Notes: generated by a model not told the origin, from the sequence alone. A stretch of DNA of 64,000 nt from Mucilaginibacter sp. PAMB04168 (GCF_039634365.2 NZ_CP155079.2:2914001-2978000); one strand, 5' to 3'. Positions 8,155 through 18,530 are shown, counted from the stretch's first letter. Program-made: numbers and translations.

Positions 8155-11100
8155 ATGAGATATACTAAACAAGTACAAGCTTTTTTAACAACTTGTTTAT
8201 TACTTACTTTTTTTGCGTTCGGTGCATCTGCTCAAAAAAAGAAGAAAGATTATACTCCACTCGTAAATCCGTTTATAGGTACAGGCGGCCATGGCCATAC
8301 CTTTCCTGGTGCCACAGTGCCATTTGGCATGGTTCAACTGAGTCCTGATACGCGGCTTGAGGGATGGGACGGCTGTTCGGGTTATCATTACACTGACAGC
8401 ACCGTGTACGGCTTTTCGCATACTCACTTAAGTGGTACAGGCATAGCCGACTATTGCGACATTTTGTTTATGCCTACCACAGGTCTCCCAAAGTTGCAAA
8501 ACACAGCATACAAATCTGGATTTAAAAAAGCTAACGAGGAGGCATCCCCAGGATACTACAAAACTATTTTAGATAAATACAAGGTAGAAGTGGAGCTGAC
8601 AGCAACTACAAGAGCAGGATTACATAAGTACACCTACCCTTCTACTAACCAAGCCAATATCATTATAGATCTGAAGCATCGGGACAAGGTATTAAACTCG
8701 TGGATTGAAGTGGTAAACGACCATGAAATCAGAGGATTTCGACAATCGCAGTCGTGGGCCCAAAATCAATACATTTATTTTCATGCTAAGTTCTCCAAGC
8801 CATTTAAAACCTATGGCCTTGCCGCTAACGACGTGTTGCAACAAGGTAAACTAAGACTTGAAGGCACCAACATTAAAATGTATGTGCAGTTTGACGACCC
8901 TAAAGAGGTACTGGTTAAAGTAGGCATATCGGCCGTAAGTTCTGAGGGCGCTTTAAAGAATCTCGACGCCGAAATAAAAGATTTTGACTTTAAACAAGTA
9001 CAAAAACAAGCCAAAACTGCCTGGATAAACGAACTGGCAAAGATTGAAGTAGAAGGAGGCGCACCTCCGGTGCCGCAAACCCAGCACAATCAGAGTTATG
9101 GATATGGCCCTTACGCTCAACAGCCTCAACGCCGGCCTGTGGTTGTTGACCAAGCGAAGGTAAAGCAGACCATTTTTTATACCGCACTTTACCATAGCAT
9201 GATTGCGCCTAACATTTACAACGATGTTGATGGCCAGTATCGCGGGCTCGACAATAAGATCCACACAGCTCAGGGCTTTAATTATTATACCGTTTTTTCG
9301 CTGTGGGATACCTTCCGGGCAGAGCATCCGCTTCTTACACTAATTGACAAAAAGCGCACCCTCGATTTTATCAAGACATTTTTAGCGATGTATGAGCAAG
9401 GTGGATTGTTACCTATATGGCCACTAGCATCAAATGAAACTTACTGCATGATTGGCAACCATGCCATACCGGTAATTGTTGACGCATACAGCAAAGGCAT
9501 ACGCGACTTTGACGCAGAAAAAGCATTTGAAGCTATGAAAGCCGCAACAAACAGAGATAAGCTCGGACTCGATTCTTACCGCAACAACGGCTTGGTTTTG
9601 AGTGATACGGAAAATGAGTCAGTCTCAAAAACATTAGAATATGCTTATGATGACTGGTGCGTAGCCCAAATGGCCAAAATGCTTAACAAGCCGCAGGATT
9701 ACGCCACTTTTATAAAAAGAGCGCAGTACTGGAAAAACGTGTACAACAACCAAAACGGCTTTATGCAAGCCAGAACCAACGGCAGCTGGTTTATCCCCTT
9801 TAAACCTACAGACGTAAATAGTCACTTTACTGAGGGTAACTCATGGCAGTACAGTTTCTTTGTTCCGCAGGATATAGACGGCTTAGCCAAAAGCATGGGC
9901 GGCAAAGAAAAGCTTGAAGCCAAGCTTGATGAATTATTTACAACGACAGAGACATTAAGCGGGCGCCAGCAATCTGATATTACCGGCTTGATTGGTCAGT
10001 ACGCACATGGTAACGAGCCAAGCCACCATATGGCTTACCTTTATAATTTCACCACCAATCCTGAAAAAACGCAGGTACGTTTGAATCAAATTTTAAATAC
10101 CCAATACAGTAATAAACCCGACGGCCTGTCTGGCAATGAAGACTGCGGCCAAATGTCAGCCTGGTACGTAATGAGTTCACTTGGCTTATATAACGTAGCA
10201 CCCGGCCAGCAGCAGTTTATGATTGGCTTACCACAATTTGAAAAAGCTGTTGTTAACCTGGAAAATGGCAAGAAGCTCACCGTGCTGAATTCAGGTACAT
10301 CGGTTAGCTTGAGCAATACTTACTTACAGGGTATGAACCTTAACAAAAAGCCTTACAGTAAACTTTACCTAGATTATAAGGACATAGCTGATGGTGGCGA
10401 GTTTGAGATTTTCACTGGTCGTTTGCCCAACCAGCTTTTTCTGCAGGAACTGGAGAAGCCCGTGTTACAAATTACCGACTCACTGATTGTGCCCAACCCG
10501 GCGTTTATAGTGCCATCCCGCTCGTTCAGGCAAACCATGACGGTGGCAATGAATTGTGCAGACCCTGAGGCTAAGATTTACTATACATTAGATGGCTCCG
10601 TTCCAAGCATCAAATCTAACGTGTATGTCAATCCAATCAATATATCGGCCACTACCACGATTAAAGCAATTGCCATAAAAAATGGAAAGACAAGCTTTGT
10701 AAATACTGGCACATTTAATTTGCTAAAGGGCAACGCGAAGATCAGCTTGTTAAACAAATACCTTCCTAACTACGCTGCCGCTGGCGACGAAACTTTAATT
10801 GACGGTATAAAAGGCAACAGCAACTGGCGACTTGGTAACTGGCAGGGTTTCCAGGGCACAGACCTGGAAGCTATTATTGATCTGGGGCAAATTAAACCTG
10901 TAAAACAAGTTAGCTTGGGTACACTTCAAGATACCGGCGCCTGGATTATATTTCCTAAGTTGGTACAATACTTTACATCAGAAGATGGGAAGAACTATAA
11001 GCCTGCCGGCACCGTAACCTCCAGTATAGGGGTTGATAGCCTAACGCCGCAAACCCAAATTTTTACTACTGCCCTTGCCGGCAAGGCGCGGTATATTAAA

Positions 11101-11193
11101 GTTGTTGCTAAACAATACGGTACACTGCCCATATGGCACGAAAGCAAAGGAAGCCCGTCTTACATCTTTGCTGATGAAATCGTAGTTGAATAA
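8155..11193 (+). CDS. Secreted GH92 alpha-mannosidase with C-terminal accessory domains
   Basis: A 1012-residue protein with a signal peptide ending near FAFGASAQ (residue ~27). The GH92 catalytic region (to ~residue 775) has the family's opening VNPFIGTGGHGHTFPGA and GFSHTHLSGTG and the late GNEDCGQMSAWYVMSSLGLY motif, which contains the catalytic acid region. GH92 enzymes are calcium-dependent exo-mannosidases, mainly alpha-1,2, acting on N-glycans or mannans. After the catalytic part come a chitobiase-C-like Fn3 module (YYTLDGSVPS, ~800-855) and an F5/8 type C (carbohydrate-binding) module (~865-1012). It is longer than the usual ~750 residues because of these modules. It stands alone, not in a clear polysaccharide-utilisation locus. 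Confidence 0.92.
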   Translation: MRYTKQVQAFLTTCLLLTFFAFGASAQKKKKDYTPLVNPFIGTGGHGHTFPGATVPFGMVQLSPDTRLEGWDGCSGYHYTDSTVYGFSHTHLSGTGIADYCDILFMPTTGLPKLQNTAYKSGFKKANEEASPGYYKTILDKYKVEVELTATTRAGLHKYTYPSTNQANIIIDLKHRDKVLNSWIEVVNDHEIRGFRQSQSWAQNQYIYFHAKFSKPFKTYGLAANDVLQQGKLRLEGTNIKMYVQFDDPKEVLVKVGISAVSSEGALKNLDAEIKDFDFKQVQKQAKTAWINELAKIEVEGGAPPVPQTQHNQSYGYGPYAQQPQRRPVVVDQAKVKQTIFYTALYHSMIAPNIYNDVDGQYRGLDNKIHTAQGFNYYTVFSLWDTFRAEHPLLTLIDKKRTLDFIKTFLAMYEQGGLLPIWPLASNETYCMIGNHAIPVIVDAYSKGIRDFDAEKAFEAMKAATNRDKLGLDSYRNNGLVLSDTENESVSKTLEYAYDDWCVAQMAKMLNKPQDYATFIKRAQYWKNVYNNQNGFMQARTNGSWFIPFKPTDVNSHFTEGNSWQYSFFVPQDIDGLAKSMGGKEKLEAKLDELFTTTETLSGRQQSDITGLIGQYAHGNEPSHHMAYLYNFTTNPEKTQVRLNQILNTQYSNKPDGLSGNEDCGQMSAWYVMSSLGLYNVAPGQQQFMIGLPQFEKAVVNLENGKKLTVLNSGTSVSLSNTYLQGMNLNKKPYSKLYLDYKDIADGGEFEIFTGRLPNQLFLQELEKPVLQITDSLIVPNPAFIVPSRSFRQTMTVAMNCADPEAKIYYTLDGSVPSIKSNVYVNPINISATTTIKAIAIKNGKTSFVNTGTFNLLKGNAKISLLNKYLPNYAAAGDETLIDGIKGNSNWRLGNWQGFQGTDLEAIIDLGQIKPVKQVSLGTLQDTGAWIIFPKLVQYFTSEDGKNYKPAGTVTSSIGVDSLTPQTQIFTTALAGKARYIKVVAKQYGTLPIWHESKGSPSYIFADEIVVE

Positions 11194-11228
11194 TATTGGC
11201 AGATGCTAAGGCAATGATATTACATGAA

Positions 11229-11262
11229 GAAGCCATCCTAATTAGCACAGGATGGCTTCCTG
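11229..11262. terminator. Bidirectional terminator between GH92 and PPK2 genes
   Basis: Perfect 11-bp inverted repeat GAAGCCATCCT/AGGATGGCTTC (11229-11239 with 11249-11259), 9-nt loop, between convergent genes. The T-run is weak on the plus side. Confidence 0.65.
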
Positions 11263-11271
11263 TTTCTCCCG

Positions 11272-12150
11272 TTATTCCTTTTCAAGCCGCTTCTTAATAT
11301 CGTCCAGGTTATTTGATTCGCCTTCAGGCAAAACAGGGTATTCCATTTTTAATTTACTCAACGTATCCACAATGATGGTGGATATGGCAATTCTCGAAAA
11401 CCACTTTTTATCGGCCGGAATGATGTACCAGGGTGCATCGTGCGTAGCCGTGGCATTTATAGCATCTTCGTAAGCCTCCATGTAATCGTCCCAGCGCTTA
11501 CGTTCTTCTAAATCACCGGCCGAAAACTTCCAGTTCTTGCTTTCGTCATCAATCCGTTTTAAAAAGCGTTCTTTTTGCTCTTCTTTTGATATATGCAGAA
11601 AAAATTTAATAATGACAGTACCGTTTCGAGTTAAGTGCTTTTCAAATGACCGAATACTTTCATAACGCTGCTCCCAAAAATCCTTAGGGATGTCATCCGG
11701 ACTACTTATGCCAGGTAAATTTTCATTCATTATATACTGGGGATGGACACGGGTAACCAGCACATTTTCATAATGTGAGCGGTTATGTATGCCGATGCGC
11801 CCCCGCTCTGGCAATGCTTTGTAATGTCGCCATAAAAAGTCATGTTCATAGTCTTCCGAGCTGGGTTGCTTAAAGCTGTAAACCTGGCACCCCTGCGGAT
11901 TAACGCCCGACATGGTATGTTTGATTGCGCTGTCCTTACCTGCAGCGTCCATCGCCTGAAAAATGATCAAAAGATTAAATTTGTTATCGGCATACAGCTT
12001 GTTTTGCAGTTCGGATGTTTGTTTCACTAAATCGGCCAATACATCGTCGGCATCGTCTTTTCTGTAACCGGCGCTGAAAGATGTGTCGAAATCTTTGAGC
12101 GAAACTTTTTGATTTCCAGTTATTTTAAAATTGTTAGTTATATTTTGCAT
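11272..12150 (-). CDS. Polyphosphate kinase 2 family nucleotide phosphotransferase
   Basis: A 292-residue PPK2 protein. Walker A-like AMDAAGKDSAIKH (Asp68, Lys72), SGVNPQG, the lid-region HNRSHYENV and DAPWYIIPAD near the C-terminus are all visible. PPK2 enzymes transfer phosphate between polyphosphate and nucleotides. The single domain and the SGVNPQG context look like the AMP/ADP-phosphorylating type (class III or I), but the nucleotide preference cannot be fixed by eye. It is monocistronic and divergent from the PBP1A gene. Confidence 0.88.
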   Translation of the reverse strand: MQNITNNFKITGNQKVSLKDFDTSFSAGYRKDDADDVLADLVKQTSELQNKLYADNKFNLLIIFQAMDAAGKDSAIKHTMSGVNPQGCQVYSFKQPSSEDYEHDFLWRHYKALPERGRIGIHNRSHYENVLVTRVHPQYIMNENLPGISSPDDIPKDFWEQRYESIRSFEKHLTRNGTVIIKFFLHISKEEQKERFLKRIDDESKNWKFSAGDLEERKRWDDYMEAYEDAINATATHDAPWYIIPADKKWFSRIAISTIIVDTLSKLKMEYPVLPEGESNNLDDIKKRLEKE

Positions 12151-12258
12151 AGATAAAATAGATTTGCACGGTATTAACTTAAAATTTAGCTGACTTTTAT
12201 ACGTTAATGGTATTTGTCAGTCGTTAAAAGTTAACTATATAACTTACAACTATAGCCA

Positions 12259-14562
12259 ATGTTTAAACGTATCCGCAATCCTATTCTGCGTTACCTCGTT
12301 ATTTTTATATACTTCGTAATTATATTCTTTTGTTCTATTGAATTAAACCTGTTTGGCCTCTTTGGCTACTCGCCAGATACAAAGGACATCAAGAATCCTA
12401 TTTTATCCGTATCATCAGAAGTTTTCACAGCTGATGGTAAGTTATTGGCGCGTTTTTACAAAGAGAATCGTTCGCCGATTGAATACAGTAACCTGTCGCC
12501 AAACTTGATTAATGCACTTGTTGCGACGGAGGATGTCCGCTTTTTTAAGCATCACGGTGTTGATTATTATAGCTTTTTTACCAGCGTGCTATCCACAGCT
12601 AAAGGCGACAAGCGCGGCGGAAGTACCATTACACAGCAACTTGCAAAAAATCTTTTTCAAACCCGTAAGCGCAAGGCACAAGGCTTTATCAGGCACATCC
12701 CTATAGTGCGTACGGTTGTATACAAGTTTAAGGAGTGGCTAACCGCATTTAAGATAGAACACATTTACAACAAACAGCAGATACTTACACTTTATTTTAA
12801 TACGGTACCGTTTGGTAACAATTCCTTCGGCATTAAAACTGCAACATTAAAGTATTTTAACAAAAATCCGGATGAAGTTACGGCTGCCGAAGCCGCAACG
12901 CTGATTGGCATGCTAAAGGCAACATCAACTTACAATCCTATTCGCAATCCTGAAAAATCTTTAGAACGCCGTAATATTGTCTTGGGGCAGATGCAAAAAT
13001 ACGGCTATTTAAAAAAGCCCGAATATGATGCAAGCATAAGGCAGCCCATTGGTTTGGACCTGAGCCATGTGGAAGATGAAGGCCAGGGAGACTCCTACCT
13101 GCGCCGGGCTGTTGAAAAATGGCTGGACAAGTGGCTTACCAAAAATGATTATGATTTATACGAAGACGGCCTGAAAATATACACCACCATTGATTCGCGC
13201 TTACAACAATACGCCGAAGAGGCTGTTGCCGAAAAAATGAAAATGCTGCAAAAGCGATTCAATAACATTTGGCGGGGTAAGAACCCCTGGCGGGACTCGA
13301 AAGGTAATGAAATAGTAGATTTTGTGCTGAAAGCGGAGCAACGCCTGCCCATTTATGACCTACTGGACAAGAAGTACAAAGGCGATACTGTTAAAATTCA
13401 GGATTACTTTAACGTACCCAAACGTATGAAAGTGTTTACCTGGAACGGTGAAAAAGACACAACTTTTTCTAGTGTGGATTCTATTAAGTATTACGCAAAA
13501 ATGCTCAATACCGGCATGATGACTATTGAGCCCACAACGGGAAAAATTAAGGTTTGGGTTGGTGGTATAGATCATAAATATTTTAAATACGACCACGTGA
13601 ACCAGGCAAAACGGCAGGCGGGCTCTACCTTTAAGCCATTTGCTTACTTGACCGCTATTGACAACGGCTACACCCCTTGTGATAAGTTTACCGACAAACC
13701 AGTATCGATTACTTACAATGAAGACGGCAAACAGGAAGTATGGTCTCCTAATAATGCTGACTTTAACTTCTCTTACCGAGAAATGTCATTGCGTTGGGCT
13801 ATGGGTAAATCAGTTAACTCTATAACTGCACAATTAACAGAAAAAGTTGGATGGGACAAAGTAGTTGAATATGCTCACAAATGTGGTATAGAAAGCCCGC
13901 TTAAACCAGTGCCATCAGTATCATTGGGGTCTAATGATGTTTCGGTGTATGAGATGGTAAGAGCATACAGCACTTTTCTGAACAAAGGTGAAAAAATTGA
14001 ACCATTACTGGTTACTAAAATTACCGATCATAATGATGCAGTGCTGGCCGAATTTGAGTTGAAGACAACTAAAGTTTTAAGCGAAGAAACTGCATGGTTG
14101 ATGCTTTACATGTTCCGCGGAGGCATGGAAGAGCCAGGCGGTACATCACAAGCTTTATGGGAATATCCTATTTTATGGAAAAAGGCCAGCAACCAGATTG
14201 GCGGTAAAACCGGTACCTCATCAGACTATGTGGACGGATGGTACATGGGCATTACCAAAGACCTTGTAACAGGTGTTTGGGTAGGCGCTGATGACCGTAG
14301 CGTGCACTTCAATACATCGGCAAGTGGCGAAGGCTCGCACACGGCATTGCCAATATTCGGCACCTTTATGGAAAAAGTATATGCAGACCCAAAATCGGGT
14401 TACACATACGGCCCCTTCCCTAAACCATGGGTGAAAATAACAAAGCCATACATGTGCGAATCTCCGAGGATTTCGAGAGATACATCGTCTGTTAGCGATA
14501 GCTTATCCGCTCCGTCTGACAGCGCTTTAACATTACCGCCAGACACTACCGGTCAGCAATAA
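12259..14562 (+). CDS. Class A penicillin-binding protein (PBP1A-like)
   Basis: A 767-residue bifunctional peptidoglycan synthase anchored by one N-terminal membrane helix (residues ~11-34). The GT51 glycosyltransferase domain has Glu91 in ATEDVRFFKHHG and GGSTITQQLAKNLF. The transpeptidase domain has the active-site STFK (Ser456), SVN and KTGT (Lys650). The C-terminus is a Ser/Pro-rich tail. It builds and cross-links cell wall glycan strands at the outer face of the inner membrane. Monocistronic by context. Confidence 0.95.
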   Translation: MFKRIRNPILRYLVIFIYFVIIFFCSIELNLFGLFGYSPDTKDIKNPILSVSSEVFTADGKLLARFYKENRSPIEYSNLSPNLINALVATEDVRFFKHHGVDYYSFFTSVLSTAKGDKRGGSTITQQLAKNLFQTRKRKAQGFIRHIPIVRTVVYKFKEWLTAFKIEHIYNKQQILTLYFNTVPFGNNSFGIKTATLKYFNKNPDEVTAAEAATLIGMLKATSTYNPIRNPEKSLERRNIVLGQMQKYGYLKKPEYDASIRQPIGLDLSHVEDEGQGDSYLRRAVEKWLDKWLTKNDYDLYEDGLKIYTTIDSRLQQYAEEAVAEKMKMLQKRFNNIWRGKNPWRDSKGNEIVDFVLKAEQRLPIYDLLDKKYKGDTVKIQDYFNVPKRMKVFTWNGEKDTTFSSVDSIKYYAKMLNTGMMTIEPTTGKIKVWVGGIDHKYFKYDHVNQAKRQAGSTFKPFAYLTAIDNGYTPCDKFTDKPVSITYNEDGKQEVWSPNNADFNFSYREMSLRWAMGKSVNSITAQLTEKVGWDKVVEYAHKCGIESPLKPVPSVSLGSNDVSVYEMVRAYSTFLNKGEKIEPLLVTKITDHNDAVLAEFELKTTKVLSEETAWLMLYMFRGGMEEPGGTSQALWEYPILWKKASNQIGGKTGTSSDYVDGWYMGITKDLVTGVWVGADDRSVHFNTSASGEGSHTALPIFGTFMEKVYADPKSGYTYGPFPKPWVKITKPYMCESPRISRDTSSVSDSLSAPSDSALTLPPDTTGQQ

Positions 14563-14630
14563 AATAAGAAGTAATTACGCTTTATAAACGTAAATTAATA
14601 TTTTTAACGTCAACAGTTATAAACACTTAT

Positions 14631-17600
14631 ATGAGTAAATTTTACTTTAGTAAAAAAAGTAAAGCGCAACGATTCTTTATTCTGCTTGTTATTCTCATCA
14701 GTGCATGTTTTTTAAACAACACGGCGCAGGCACAATATTTTGGTCAAAATAAGGTGCGCTATAAAAACCTGAAATTTAAGGTCTATAAAACTCCTCACTT
14801 TGAGATTTACTATTACATGAAGAACGACAGCTTGCTGAAGCGCTTTGCGCAGGAGAGCGAGCTGTGGTACACCCTGCATCAGCAGGTATTTCGCGATACT
14901 TTTAAGCGCCCCAACCCCATTATATTATATGCTAATCACCCCGATTTTCAGCAAACTACAGCTATTGACGGCGATATTAGCGTAGGTACAGGTGGTGTTA
15001 CAGAAGGTTTAAAGAACCGGGTGGTAATGCCAATTATGGAAACTAACCAAACAACCCGGCACGTACTGGGACACGAGTTGGTGCATGCTTTTCAATATCA
15101 TCTGCTTTTAGGAAATGACACTACAGGCTTAGGCAATATCAACAACCTCCCATTATGGATGATTGAAGGTATGGCCGAATACCTTTCGCTCGGAAAACGG
15201 GACGCATATACAGCTATGTGGATGCGCGATGCTTACCTGAACAAAGACATTCCAAGTATTCGGGATTTGACAGAAAGCGGAAAATATTTCCCTTATCGCT
15301 ATGGCGAGGCGTTTTGGTCTTACCTGGGTTCAACCTATGGCGATACCATTATTGTACCGTTTTTTAAAAATACGGCACGTTTTGGCCTTGAGTATGGCAT
15401 AAGGCGTACGTTTGGGTACGACGATAAGACGCTCTCTAACCTATGGAAGAACTCTATTGTTAACATGTACAAGCCTTATCTTAAAGATACCTCACAGGTA
15501 CCTACCGGTAAGCGCTTAATTGACAATAAAAACGCCGGAGAGATGAATGTGGCGCCAGCCGTTAGTCCGGATGGAAAGTACCTTGCATTCCTTTCTGAGA
15601 AAGACCTGTTTTCTATAGATCTATTCCTGGCGGATGCTAAGACCGGGAAGATATTGCGACGGCTCACGAGTAAAACATCTAACACGCACATTGATGAATT
15701 TAATTTTATCGAATCGGCTGGAGCATGGTCGCCGGATAGCAAGAAATTTGCATTCAGTATATTTAGCGGCGGGCGCAACCGGATGCTCGTTGTATCAGTT
15801 CCTAGCGGCAAAGTAGTAAGTAATATTGCTATGGGTAAGGCCGAGCAATTTGGCAACTTAACATGGTCGCCTGATGGTAACCTGGTTGCGTTTCAGGCGC
15901 TATCAAATGGCAATAGCGATTTGTATATGTATAACTTCACCACCAAAGAAGTTACTCAACTCACTGATGACAAGTATTCAGATTATCAGCCAAACTTTTC
16001 GCGTGATGGAAGAAAGATCGTATTCACGAGCGACCGCACCACTTATGATGCAACTACGGCGCACACAATAAGCTTTAACCTGGCCGAAATTGACCTGGCT
16101 ACCCGTAAGGTAACCAATATCAAAGTGTTCGACGGTGCTAACAATATGAACCCGCAATATTCAGCCGACGGTTCCAAAATCTTCTTCTTATCTAACCGTG
16201 ATGGGTTCCGCAACCTATATGCGTATAACACAGCCAATGGCAGTGTTGATCAAATGACGGAACTATTTACAGGTATATCGGGTATTACAGAATTTTCTCC
16301 TGCCTTAAGTGTTTCGGCTCATGATGATGTGGTGTACTCGTACTATCGTTCGCAAAAGTATGCGTTGTATAACGCAAAGGCCTCGGAATTTAAAACCAAA
16401 ACTGTAGCAGGCTCAGAAACCAATTTTGATGCTGCACTTTTGCCGCCGCCTAAAGCTGTAGGTGTTGATTTGATTAACTCCAATCTCAACAACTTCCTTT
16501 CATACCAGCGCATACCTGCCGATTCCATTCAAAACATTGCCTACCGCCCGCAGTTTAAGTTGGATTACCTGGCAAGCAGCGGTGTTGGCGTAGGTGTTGG
16601 TATTGGTGCCGGCAGTTACGGTGCGGGCTTATCAAGCGGTATACAAGGTGTTTTTAGCGACATTTTAGGCCGTAACCAAATCTATGCCGGTGCATCAGTT
16701 AATGGTGAGATTTACGATTTTGGCGCACAGGTTTTTTATATTAAACAACAAGGTCGCTGGAACTTTGGTGGTGGTTTATCACATATTCCGTACCAACTGG
16801 CTACTTACAATGTAGTACCGAGCACCTACTCAATTGGTGACAAAAGTATACCTGCTGTTGAAGAGCGCTATGATATTATCCGCATTTTTCAAGATCAGGT
16901 TTCGCTGTTTACTTCTTACCCCTTCTCTAAAACAACCCGTGCCGAGTTTGGCGGCGGCTTTTCGCGCAACTCTTATATGGTTACCCGTTATAGTACATAT
17001 TATGATGCATCAACCGGTAGTTATATAGATTTTCAGCGTAACCGTATCTCTAATGATACCTACAACAATGACCCTTATAACAATGTAGGCATATTAAGGC
17101 CCATTAGCCTTATGCAGGTAAGCACAGCTTTAATAGGCGATAATTCTTATTTTGGTATAGCATCACCACTGAGCGGTTTTCGTTACCGTATACAAGCTGA
17201 GTATGATTTTGGTTCATACCGGTTCTTTTCGCCCACTGTAGACCTCCGCAAGTATGTCCGTATAAAACCGGTTACGCTTGCAGCCAGGTTTAACACCTTT
17301 GGTCGTTTTGGCGAAGATACCGGACTATACCCCTATTACATCGGCTATCCGTTTTTAATACGCGGTTACGAAAGTCAAACTTTTTATGGCAGCGGCAACC
17401 AGGTGTCGACTAATGGATTTACTATCGATCAATTGTCGGGTTCACGTGTGGCTGTGGCAAATTTCGAAATCCGGCTACCTTTTACAGGTCCGGAAAAGCT
17501 TTCGGCTATTAAATCAAAGTTCTTGTTTAGCGAATTGAATTTGTTTTTTGATGCGGGTTTGGCCTGGAATAAGGGCAACCAAATTAAATTTCAAAAAAGC

Positions 17601-17822
17601 CCGGACTTACTAGGCTACCAAGTAGTAAACGATGGCAAAGGTAATACAACCACCACTGCTGTATACAACAGCAACCAACGTGTACCGGCGCTTAGTGCTG
17701 GTGTATCGTTAAGGGTAAATCTATTTGGTGCGCTTATATTGGAGCCTTATTACGCATTTCCGTTTAACCGTACCGATGTTAAAAAACCCGTATTCGGCCT
17801 GAATTTCACACCAGGTTGGTAA
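14631..17822 (+). CDS. Envelope protein: gluzincin-like protease, TolB-type propeller and outer-membrane barrel
   Basis: A 1063-residue protein with a signal peptide (cleavage near NTAQAQ, residue ~34). Residues ~45-290 look like a peptidase MA/M1-related metalloprotease: His148-Glu149-Leu-Val-His152 is an HExxH zinc site, with Glu179 or Glu183 of IEGMAEYLS as the third ligand. Residues ~300-600 hold WD40-like/TolB propeller repeats (SPDGKYLAFLSEKD, WSPDGNLVAFQA, SADGSKIFFLSNRDG). From ~640 to the end the Gly/aromatic alternation and terminal FGLNFTPGW suggest a surface-antigen-type beta barrel. This would place the protease and propeller on one side of the outer membrane. The role is unknown. 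Confidence 0.75.
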   Translation: MSKFYFSKKSKAQRFFILLVILISACFLNNTAQAQYFGQNKVRYKNLKFKVYKTPHFEIYYYMKNDSLLKRFAQESELWYTLHQQVFRDTFKRPNPIILYANHPDFQQTTAIDGDISVGTGGVTEGLKNRVVMPIMETNQTTRHVLGHELVHAFQYHLLLGNDTTGLGNINNLPLWMIEGMAEYLSLGKRDAYTAMWMRDAYLNKDIPSIRDLTESGKYFPYRYGEAFWSYLGSTYGDTIIVPFFKNTARFGLEYGIRRTFGYDDKTLSNLWKNSIVNMYKPYLKDTSQVPTGKRLIDNKNAGEMNVAPAVSPDGKYLAFLSEKDLFSIDLFLADAKTGKILRRLTSKTSNTHIDEFNFIESAGAWSPDSKKFAFSIFSGGRNRMLVVSVPSGKVVSNIAMGKAEQFGNLTWSPDGNLVAFQALSNGNSDLYMYNFTTKEVTQLTDDKYSDYQPNFSRDGRKIVFTSDRTTYDATTAHTISFNLAEIDLATRKVTNIKVFDGANNMNPQYSADGSKIFFLSNRDGFRNLYAYNTANGSVDQMTELFTGISGITEFSPALSVSAHDDVVYSYYRSQKYALYNAKASEFKTKTVAGSETNFDAALLPPPKAVGVDLINSNLNNFLSYQRIPADSIQNIAYRPQFKLDYLASSGVGVGVGIGAGSYGAGLSSGIQGVFSDILGRNQIYAGASVNGEIYDFGAQVFYIKQQGRWNFGGGLSHIPYQLATYNVVPSTYSIGDKSIPAVEERYDIIRIFQDQVSLFTSYPFSKTTRAEFGGGFSRNSYMVTRYSTYYDASTGSYIDFQRNRISNDTYNNDPYNNVGILRPISLMQVSTALIGDNSYFGIASPLSGFRYRIQAEYDFGSYRFFSPTVDLRKYVRIKPVTLAARFNTFGRFGEDTGLYPYYIGYPFLIRGYESQTFYGSGNQVSTNGFTIDQLSGSRVAVANFEIRLPFTGPEKLSAIKSKFLFSELNLFFDAGLAWNKGNQIKFQKSPDLLGYQVVNDGKGNTTTTAVYNSNQRVPALSAGVSLRVNLFGALILEPYYAFPFNRTDVKKPVFGLNFTPGW

Positions 17823-17839
17823 GCACTATAATCTTAAAT

Positions 17840-17867
17840 AAAAAGCGGCCCAGGGCCGCTTTTTTTG
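17840..17867 (+). terminator. Intrinsic terminator
   Basis: AAAAGCGGC/GCCGCTTTT stem around 17841-17863 with a short CCAGG loop and a T-run, directly after the envelope protease gene. Confidence 0.85.
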
Positions 17868-17898
17868 TTCTATACAAACACCTGTTAAGTTAAGTAGT

Positions 17899-17906
17899 TA
17901 TATTTG
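17899..17906 (+). promoter_or_regulatory. -7 box TATATTTG 6 nt before the fasciclin gene start
   Basis: Exact TAnnTTTG match ending 6 nt before the ATG at 17913. No good -33 partner at the expected distance. Confidence 0.4.
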
Positions 17907-17912
17907 ATGTAT

Positions 17913-18530
17913 ATGAAAAACGTTCTAGCTATAATTTGCTTGCTTGCCGGTACATTAGTTGTTAAAGCACAAAATACGCCCGCTCGTGGCTCGTCTTATC
18001 AAGACTCTGTTCGGTCACAAACCCGTTCTGGAAAAATTAACATTGTAAATGGCACGCCCATGAATTCGGCTATGGACTTTGTTGAGAACTTAACCCAATC
18101 TAAAAATCACACGCTTTTTTTAACCGCAGTAAGGGCGGCAAGCATGATGGGAACGCTGAAAAGCCGCGGGCCGCTAACAGTTTTTGCTCCTACCGATAGT
18201 GCATTTCGTTTACGTTTGGGTAAAAAGCTGGATACACTGGTTAAGCCCAACCACAAGTACGAACTTATTAACCTATTAAGTTATCATATCATTTCTGGCA
18301 GATATGATGCTAAAGAATTAGCTAAACAAATAAAAGACGGAAAAGGGGAAGCAACACTTCTTACACTTTCGGGAAGTAAGATTACGGCCAAAATAGACAG
18401 CAACCGAAATATTGTACTCTATGATGAAACCGGAGGCCAGAGCGTGGTTAGTCGTTTTAATATAGAACAAAGCAACGGCACTATGCACTTAGTCACCCAA
18501 GTGTTAATTCCGAAGGATAAAGCGCTGTAG
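17913..18530 (+). CDS. Secreted fasciclin-domain protein
   Basis: About 205 residues. I prefer the ATG at 17913 (MKNVLAIICLLAGTLVVKAQ, a standard signal peptide) over the in-frame ATG at 17907. One fasciclin (FAS1) domain covers residues ~50-203: the H1 box is LTVFAPTDSAFRL and the H2-like box near the end is GTMHLVTQVLIP. FAS1 domains serve in adhesion and matrix contact and are common in exported Bacteroidota proteins. It is a single gene between the envelope protease and msrB. Confidence 0.85.
   Translation: MKNVLAIICLLAGTLVVKAQNTPARGSSYQDSVRSQTRSGKINIVNGTPMNSAMDFVENLTQSKNHTLFLTAVRAASMMGTLKSRGPLTVFAPTDSAFRLRLGKKLDTLVKPNHKYELINLLSYHIISGRYDAKELAKQIKDGKGEATLLTLSGSKITAKIDSNRNIVLYDETGGQSVVSRFNIEQSNGTMHLVTQVLIPKDKAL

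Noticed and set aside
8953..9327. A 124-residue minus-strand frame inside the GH92 gene
   Set aside because: It overlaps a conserved catalytic domain and looks like a complementary-strand artefact.
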